Below are positions 57,525-64,000 of a stretch of 64,000 nucleotides of DNA, one piece after another. A program made the translations under genes and the position numbers. Source of the stretch: Pseudomonadota bacterium (lineage in GTDB: Bacteria; Pseudomonadota; Gammaproteobacteria; Xanthomonadales; Xanthomonadaceae). Below the pieces are notes generated by a model that was given only the letters and a program-made list of their open reading frames with translations, was not told where the DNA came from and made no database searches. How positions within the stretch are numbered: the stretch's first letter is position 1; each line of letters opens with the position of its first letter. The DNA lies in NCBI GenBank assembly GCA_023419315.1, contig JAEZYE010000036.1, positions 36,349 to 100,348 on the forward strand, in the 5' to 3' direction.

Positions 57525-59440
57525 CGGATCCTGCGGGCCTCTCGAGCGGGAAAGGCCACAATGGTAGCCGAGGCAGGTTCAACATCGCGTTGAAGCGGAA
57601 CGAATTCCGGAACCGCGATGCGAAGCAGTTCCTTCATTTCCTCTTCGTCGAAGCGGCCGTGGGCCCCGCGCAGGCGTTGCAGGGTCATCTCGATGAAATC
57701 GGCCGATACGCCCGCCCGGGCTTCGGCCTGCATGATCTTGGAATGCGAGGTCGGCCGGTAATGCTCGTCCGCGTAGAACAGGTTCTCGTGCAGCTTTTCA
57801 CCTGGACGAAGCCCGGTGTACACGATCGCGATATCGCGCCCCGGTTGCTTCCCGGCCAGCCGGATCATCTGCTCGGCGAGCAGGCGAATCGGCACGGGTT
57901 CTCCCATGTCCAGCGTGTAGATCGACGCGTGTGCTGCGCCGGCTGCCGCCTGCAGGATGAGCTGGCTGGCTTCCGGAATCGTCATGAAATAGCGCGTGAC
58001 ATCCGGATCGGTGACGGTGACCGGGCCGCCCTTTCGGATCTGTTCGCGGAACAATGGGACCACGCTGCCCGCGGAGTCCAGGACATTGCCGAACCTGACG
58101 GTCACGAAGCGCGTGCTGTCCATGTTGCCTTCGTCGAGCGCCTGGCACGTCATCTCCGCCAATCGCTTCGTGGCGCCCAGGACATTGGCGGGATCGACCG
58201 CCTTGTCAGTCGAGATGAGCACGAACGTCGCTACCCCGGCCTCGCGGCAGAAGCGGGCCACGGTTTCGGTTGCCAGCACATTGTTGCCAATCGCTTCGCG
58301 CAGATGTTCCTCGAGCAGCGGCACCTGCTTGTAGGCGGCGGCATGGAACACGGCGTCCGGCTGCGACCGCGCGAGCGCATGGTGCATGACGGCCGGGTCC
58401 CCGCAGTTGCCGAGAATGCACAGCACCTCCAACTCGGGGAACATGCGCTTCAATTCGGCGTGAATCGTCAGCAGCGCCAGTTCGTCGATTTCCACCAGTG
58501 CAATCCGCTGTGCGCCATGCCGGGCACATTGCCGGCAGAGTTCGGAACCTATGGAGCCGCCTGCGCCGGTGACCATGACTGTCCGGCCGCCCAGCCAACC
58601 CCGGATCAATTTCCAGTCCGGCGTGACCGACTTGCGGCCCAGCAAGTCCTCGATGGCGACCTCCTTGAGGTCGCCCGGCATCGCCTGGCCTTCCAGAACG
58701 TTGACCAGGCGGGGCACCATGCGGAACGGCAGCCCCGTGCTCTCGCAGATCGCCACAACGCGCTGCATGCTGGGCGCATTGAGGGATGGCATCGCGATGA
58801 CCAGCATCTTGGCTGCGGTCTCACGCGCGACGGCAGCGGCCTGATCCAGACGACCCAATACGGGCACGCCGAGAAGCTTGGTGCCCTGCAAACCACTCGC
58901 ATCGTCAAGGAACGCGACCGGGTTGTAGACCCCGGTGCGCCGCAATTCGCGAACCAGCGCCTCTCCCGCTCGCCCCGCCCCCAGCACGATGACGCGGGAT
59001 GCATTCTCGTGCGCGCGGCTGGCCTGGGCATCCTTCCACGCGCGATACAACAGCCTCGGCAGTCCAAGACAGACAGCAAGGGCAAACGGATAGAAGGCCA
59101 GTACCGTCCGCGGCAAGGTGCCGAAACGGTTGTAGAAGAACAGCCCGATCATGATCGCGAGGAAGCCGAGCGCGCTCGCCTTCGCGATATTCCACAAATC
59201 CGGCAGGCTGGCGAAACGCCAAAGCCCGCGATAGAGCCCCATCCACCAGAAAACCAGGCCTTGCCCGGCGACGACGATGGCCACCTCGGCGGACCACATC
59301 GGATATTGCCGCGCATGCGGCAGCAGCGCGTAACGCGCGAAATACAACAACTGCCAGCACAGCCAAACCATCAAGAGGTCGTGCGCCGCAATCAAGACGC
59401 GCGGCAACCAGGCGGCCACGCGATCCCGCAATGAAGTCAT
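57521..59440 (-). CDS. WbpM/CapD-type UDP-GlcNAc C4,C6-dehydratase
   Basis: The 639-residue inner-membrane protein has four N-terminal transmembrane helices (residues ~12-130) and a first Rossmann-like domain (RVIVLGAGRAGEALVRELRR). The catalytic domain follows (MVTGAGGSIGSELCRQ near residue 290, HAAAYKQVPLLEEH, STDKAVDPANVLGATKRLAE, VRFGNVLDSAGSVVPLF). It probably converts UDP-GlcNAc to the 4-keto-6-deoxy sugar for O-antigen or exopolysaccharide. Here the position of the active-site Met or Tyr of this family is a Leu (NVLGATKR), as far as I can align it. ATG 59440 is followed by galU. It is encoded after a WbpL-type transferase. Confidence 0.93.
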   Translation of the reverse strand: MTSLRDRVAAWLPRVLIAAHDLLMVWLCWQLLYFARYALLPHARQYPMWSAEVAIVVAGQGLVFWWMGLYRGLWRFASLPDLWNIAKASALGFLAIMIGLFFYNRFGTLPRTVLAFYPFALAVCLGLPRLLYRAWKDAQASRAHENASRVIVLGAGRAGEALVRELRRTGVYNPVAFLDDASGLQGTKLLGVPVLGRLDQAAAVARETAAKMLVIAMPSLNAPSMQRVVAICESTGLPFRMVPRLVNVLEGQAMPGDLKEVAIEDLLGRKSVTPDWKLIRGWLGGRTVMVTGAGGSIGSELCRQCARHGAQRIALVEIDELALLTIHAELKRMFPELEVLCILGNCGDPAVMHHALARSQPDAVFHAAAYKQVPLLEEHLREAIGNNVLATETVARFCREAGVATFVLISTDKAVDPANVLGATKRLAEMTCQALDEGNMDSTRFVTVRFGNVLDSAGSVVPLFREQIRKGGPVTVTDPDVTRYFMTIPEASQLILQAAAGAAHASIYTLDMGEPVPIRLLAEQMIRLAGKQPGRDIAIVYTGLRPGEKLHENLFYADEHYRPTSHSKIMQAEARAGVSADFIEMTLQRLRGAHGRFDEEEMKELLRIAVPEFVPLQRDVEPASATIVAFPAREARRIR

Positions 59441-59459
59441 TGGTATAGCTCCTTGCTGT

Positions 59460-60419
59460 TTACTTCAATTGCTTGCGTGCCCATCCCCACAACGCAAGTG
59501 CCAGTGCATACCAGGCGACCAACCAGATTTCCGGCCCGGGTCTTGCATTAGACGCAAGCGATATTAACAAAAGCGTAACGGTACTGAACATCCAGTACAT
59601 GGATGTCACGGAAACGTGTCCGAATCGCCGCGCGGCCCGCTGGTAGACATGCGACACATGAGGCGTCCACCAACGTTCACCGCACAGGATGCGCGAAGAC
59701 AGTGTGAAAGACGCGTCCACAAGAAAGGCAGCCATCGGGATCAGCATTAACACCAATCCATCCTGCTCGATTGCTGAGACGGACAGCAGCGCCGCAAGCG
59801 CAAAGCCCAGCACCCCGCTTCCCACATCCCCGAGGAAAATGCGCGCGCGCGGAAAGTTGAAAGGCAGGAAACCGCAACATGCGGCAAGCAGCGCAGCGGC
59901 CAGCCATGACCATGGCCCGGGTAGCCAGAACAGAAACGCGACGGCGCAGACTGCAGCTTGAGTGGCGGCCAGTCCATCAATGCCGTCCATGAAGTTCCAC
60001 ACGTTCACCAGCACCAGCACTGCCAGAAACGCGAACATCGCCTGCCCCCGCGAACCTGTCGTGTACAGCAGCGCCATCGAGAAGCCGGCTCCAGCCAATG
60101 CATGGACCAGAAGTCGCGACCAGGGTGAAAGCGGGCGATGGTCGTCCCACCAGCCAACGGCTGCGACTGCCAGCATGCCCGCAACGAACACCGCCAGGAG
60201 AACGCGCTGAGAAGGGAACAGCCACGCCAGCCAGACGCTCGCCAGCAACAGGCTGACGACGATCGCAATGCCTCCGCCACGTGGCGTCGCCACGACATGA
60301 CTGCGGCGTTCTCCGGGCTGATCAACCAGATCCCGCGCCACTGCGTAGCGACGCGCCCACCATGTCCCCACGGCCGCTACACAGAAGTGCAGCCCCAGCC
60401 AAGGAAAAATTGTCGCCAT
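59460..60419 (-). CDS. MraY/WecA-family polyprenyl-phosphate glycosyltransferase (WbpL-like)
   Basis: The 319-residue protein has about ten transmembrane helices and the motifs NVWNFMDGIDGLAATQA (catalytic Asp cluster), FNFPRARIFLGDVGSGVLGF and HVSHVYQRAARRFG. It transfers a sugar-1-phosphate to undecaprenyl phosphate, the first step of O-antigen or common-antigen synthesis. The true start is ATG 60419, which shares one base with the lapB stop (TGATG). Together with the WbpM-type gene it is all that is present of a polysaccharide locus in this place. Sugar specificity is not visible. Confidence 0.93.
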   Translation of the reverse strand: MATIFPWLGLHFCVAAVGTWWARRYAVARDLVDQPGERRSHVVATPRGGGIAIVVSLLLASVWLAWLFPSQRVLLAVFVAGMLAVAAVGWWDDHRPLSPWSRLLVHALAGAGFSMALLYTTGSRGQAMFAFLAVLVLVNVWNFMDGIDGLAATQAAVCAVAFLFWLPGPWSWLAAALLAACCGFLPFNFPRARIFLGDVGSGVLGFALAALLSVSAIEQDGLVLMLIPMAAFLVDASFTLSSRILCGERWWTPHVSHVYQRAARRFGHVSVTSMYWMFSTVTLLLISLASNARPGPEIWLVAWYALALALWGWARKQLK

Positions 60420-61597
60420 CACACCACCGCGTAGTTCAGCAGCGGCTTGATGGTGCCCCATTCCTTGCAACTGGGGCATTGCCAGTGATGCGTGCGCGCG
60501 CCGAACCCGCAACGCGTGCAGCGATAGCTGGGATTGCGCACCAGCAGCTGATCGGTGATGTGCTTCAGGTCCTGCAGCGTCGCGGCCGGGTCGGCGCCCT
60601 CAGCCAAGGTGAGGTCGATGAGCGCAGCCTCCCCACGCACCGACGGACGATCCTTCAACTGTCGCGCCAGATAGGCGCGGGCGGCCGCCACACCCTCTTG
60701 CCCTTCCACCAGTCGGGTGAGCGCCAGGACCGGCGCGATGCCCCGATAGTGCTCGCTCATTTCCGACAGGAACGCGCGCGCGCCGGAAAGGTCGCCCACC
60801 TTTTCGTAGTTCGACAGCAGGCCCGGCAACACCTCCGGAAGGTAATCCGGGTCGTGGCGCGCTGCACGCTCGAATGCGCGCACCGCAGCTTCGGCGTTGC
60901 CTGCATCGGCTTCGAGTCGGCCTTCCAGAATGCCCGCGCGGACACAGTTCGCATCCGCCTGATAAGCGCGTGCGATCGCGGAGCGCGCTGCCTCCAGATC
61001 GTTGGCGGTGCGGTAGCGTTCGGCCAGTTCACATTCGAATTGCGCGACCAGCTTGCCCATGGGCTCGCCGGTGACTTCTTCGTAGCGCAGTGCGTTGTCG
61101 ATGGCTTTTTCCCAGTCGCGCTCGGCCTGATAGATACCGATCAGATGCTTGAGCGCCTGAGGCGCACGCTGGTCGATTCGCGCCAGATCGGTGAACACGG
61201 TTTCGGCGCGGTCGAGCAGACCCGAACGCATGTAGTCCTCGCCCAGCGCCAGCAACGCCTGGACCTTCTGCTGATCATTGAGATCCGGACGCTGTACCAG
61301 ACCCTGATGCAACCGGATGGCACGATCGACTTCGCCACGACGTCGGAACAGATGTCCCAGTGCGACCTGGGTTTCGAAGGTCTCCTTGTCCAGCTCGGCG
61401 ATATGCAGGAAAAGTTCGATTGCCTTGTCGGGCTGCTCATTGAGCAGGTAGTTCAGGCCCCGGAAATAGGTGCTCGACAATCGACTGACCTGGGTATCGC
61501 CATGACGTTGCCCGCCACGACGACCGACGATCCAGCCGCTCAGCGCTGCCAGCGGGAGAAACAGGAAGAACCAGAACCACTCGTTTAGGAATTCCAT
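60419..61597 (-). CDS. lapB: Lipopolysaccharide assembly protein LapB
   Basis: The 392-residue protein has one N-terminal transmembrane helix (residues ~5-24), TPR repeats over residues ~45-345, and a C-terminal rubredoxin-like zinc knuckle with CTRCGFGAR and WQCPSCKEWGTI. LapB recruits FtsH to degrade LpxC and so tunes lipopolysaccharide synthesis. It follows lapA by four bases. All family parts are present and length agrees with E. coli LapB (389). Confidence 0.96.
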   Translation of the reverse strand: MEFLNEWFWFFLFLPLAALSGWIVGRRGGQRHGDTQVSRLSSTYFRGLNYLLNEQPDKAIELFLHIAELDKETFETQVALGHLFRRRGEVDRAIRLHQGLVQRPDLNDQQKVQALLALGEDYMRSGLLDRAETVFTDLARIDQRAPQALKHLIGIYQAERDWEKAIDNALRYEEVTGEPMGKLVAQFECELAERYRTANDLEAARSAIARAYQADANCVRAGILEGRLEADAGNAEAAVRAFERAARHDPDYLPEVLPGLLSNYEKVGDLSGARAFLSEMSEHYRGIAPVLALTRLVEGQEGVAAARAYLARQLKDRPSVRGEAALIDLTLAEGADPAATLQDLKHITDQLLVRNPSYRCTRCGFGARTHHWQCPSCKEWGTIKPLLNYAVV

Positions 61598-61601
61598 TCG
61601 A

Positions 61602-61889
61602 TCAAAGTCCGGATGCGCCGGGCGGCGTAACGCTGGGTGCGGACGGCGGAGCCACGTTCGGCCGTGTCGCCTTGCGCAACTTGGCGTAAAGGGGAAGCAC
61701 CATCGTTGCCATCACGATCAGTCCTCCGATGAGGACACCAAACAACAAGGACAGGATGATCGCGACACCCGAAGACGTGGGAATGTCCGTGAAGAGGAGC
61801 TTCAGGACGATGGGCTGCGTATTGAGCACGCCGATGACGAGACCGGCCGCGAGGAAAAATAGTGCGATGAGCAGACGCAAGGTGTTCAT
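61602..61889 (-). CDS. lapA: LapA-domain membrane protein
   Basis: The 95-residue protein is a DUF1049/LapA member with two transmembrane helices (about residues 4-22 and 42-63): LLIALFFLAAGLVIGVLNTQPIVLKLLFTDIP and AIILSLLFGVLIGGLIVMATMV. LapA acts with LapB in lipopolysaccharide assembly. It lies between ihfB (75-base gap) and lapB, the same order as in other gammaproteobacteria. A longer, differently framed ORF overlaps it and is not a gene. Confidence 0.92.
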   Translation of the reverse strand: MNTLRLLIALFFLAAGLVIGVLNTQPIVLKLLFTDIPTSSGVAIILSLLFGVLIGGLIVMATMVLPLYAKLRKATRPNVAPPSAPSVTPPGASGL

Positions 61890-61963
61890 CGGGCAGCTCC
61901 AGCTCGTTCAGTCGAACGGTTAGCTTAGCCGAGCGCACCACGATGGGCACGCGACTGAATCAA

Positions 61964-62269
61964 TCAGTCGACGTTTTCTTCCAGGGGCGTCACCGTGCTG
62001 ACGCGCTCCCGCAGTTCCTTGCCGGGCTTGAAGTGCGGAACATGCTTGGCGGGCAATGCCACAGAGTCGCCCGTCTTGGGATTGCGGCCCATGCGCGGCG
62101 GACGGTAATGCAGGGAGAAACTTCCGAAGCCGCGGATCTCGATGCGATCACCCTGAGCCAGGGCACCGGCCATCATCTCGAGCAACGCCTTGACCGCGAG
62201 ATCAACGTCTTCCGCCTTGAGGTGCGGCTGGCGGCGGGTCAGGATTTCGATGAGTTCGGATTTGGTCAT
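61964..62269 (-). CDS. ihfB: Integration host factor beta subunit
   Basis: The 101-residue DNA-bending protein has the IHF/HU fold with MTKSELIEILTRRQPHLKAEDVDLAVKALLEMM and the DNA-binding arm segment RGFGSFSLHYRPPRMGRNPKTGDSVALPAKHVPHFKPGKELRERV. The Pro at the arm tip in GRNPKTG is the intercalating residue. It forms a heterodimer with IhfA. It follows rpsA by 91 bases, in the conserved rpsA-ihfB-lapA-lapB order. Confidence 0.97.
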   Translation of the reverse strand: MTKSELIEILTRRQPHLKAEDVDLAVKALLEMMAGALAQGDRIEIRGFGSFSLHYRPPRMGRNPKTGDSVALPAKHVPHFKPGKELRERVSTVTPLEENVD

Positions 62270-62299
62270 CGCGTCGGAATCTGGCGGATACGCCCCTGA

Positions 62300-62327
62300 C
62301 CGGTCCGGGTTCGAAAACCCGGACCGG
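62300..62327. other. Perfect 12-base hairpin between rpsA and ihfB
   Basis: CCGGTCCGGGTT (62300-62311) pairs perfectly with AACCCGGACCGG (62316-62327). Read on the minus strand, as in the rpsA-ihfB transcript, the loop is UUCG, a stable tetraloop. No T run follows, so it is not a standard terminator. It could protect the rpsA 3' end, attenuate ihfB, or be a processing site. Confidence 0.6.
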
Positions 62328-62360
62328 CAGGAATGGACTACGGTTTACAGCAGGTACGGC

Positions 62361-64000
<1,640 letters not shown>

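Overview
The window is chromosomal DNA from a high-GC gammaproteobacterium, most likely a Xanthomonadaceae/Lysobacteraceae member (Lysobacter-like). The basis is a xanthomonadin-type aryl polyene pigment operon, a CopL-CopA-CopB copper operon, a TonB-dependent receptor next to N-glycan catabolic genes, an ndk-rlmN-pilF-rodZ-bamB-der block and an rpsA-ihfB-lapA-lapB block. No insertion sequence, phage gene, integrase or CRISPR array was seen. Genes are densely packed, and many neighbours overlap by 1 to 30 bases.

Layout. (1) 1-4033, minus strand: 5' part of a TonB-dependent receptor, a 322-base upstream region rich in inverted repeats, then cutC, a Tat-exported glycosylasparaginase and glucokinase. 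This looks like glycoprotein-glycan uptake and breakdown. (2) 4234-10858, plus strand: copper resistance (copL, copA multicopper oxidase, copB, a DUF411 lipoprotein), then a MerR regulator with its own MerR-type promoter and a P1B-type ATPase. (3) 28197 down to 11902, minus strand: an 18-gene aryl polyene operon with two acyl carrier proteins, two ketosynthases plus a chain-length-factor-like protein, ketoreductase, dehydratase, an AMP-ligase/dehydratase fusion, thioesterase, ammonia-lyase homologue, three membrane or lipid-linking transferases, a LolA-like carrier, an MMPL exporter, a DUF3261 lipoprotein and a flavoenzyme carrying a flavin-halogenase motif. Two unknown secreted proteins follow in the same direction before a bidirectional terminator. 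(4) 28290-28583: a two-tRNA operon (Ala-GGC, Glu-TTC).

(5) 28751-42470: housekeeping genes, namely a DUF1249 gene, divergent ppsR/ppsA, an MscS channel, orn, a DUF2721 gene, tadA, guaA, guaB, folD, a DUF1244 gene, an alpha/beta hydrolase and a Kef-type antiporter. (6) 42524-51722, minus strand: ndk-rlmN-pilF-rodZ-yfgM-bamB-der-moeA-moeB. (7) 51901-56233, plus strand: a PsrA-type regulator with a clear operator, then fadN-fadA for beta-oxidation. (8) 56282-64000, minus strand: a CsaA-like protein, galU, a WbpM-type dehydratase, a WbpL/WecA-type glycosyltransferase, lapB, lapA, ihfB and most of rpsA.

The strongest items for follow-up are the pigment operon (possible halogenation of the polyene, an enzyme fusion, no visible aromatic-starter gene, two unknown exported proteins at its end), the inverted-repeat array upstream of the receptor, and the O-antigen-type locus between ihfB and galU that holds only the initiating transferase and the dehydratase. 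All functions are assigned from reading translated sequence and recalled family knowledge. No database search was run.
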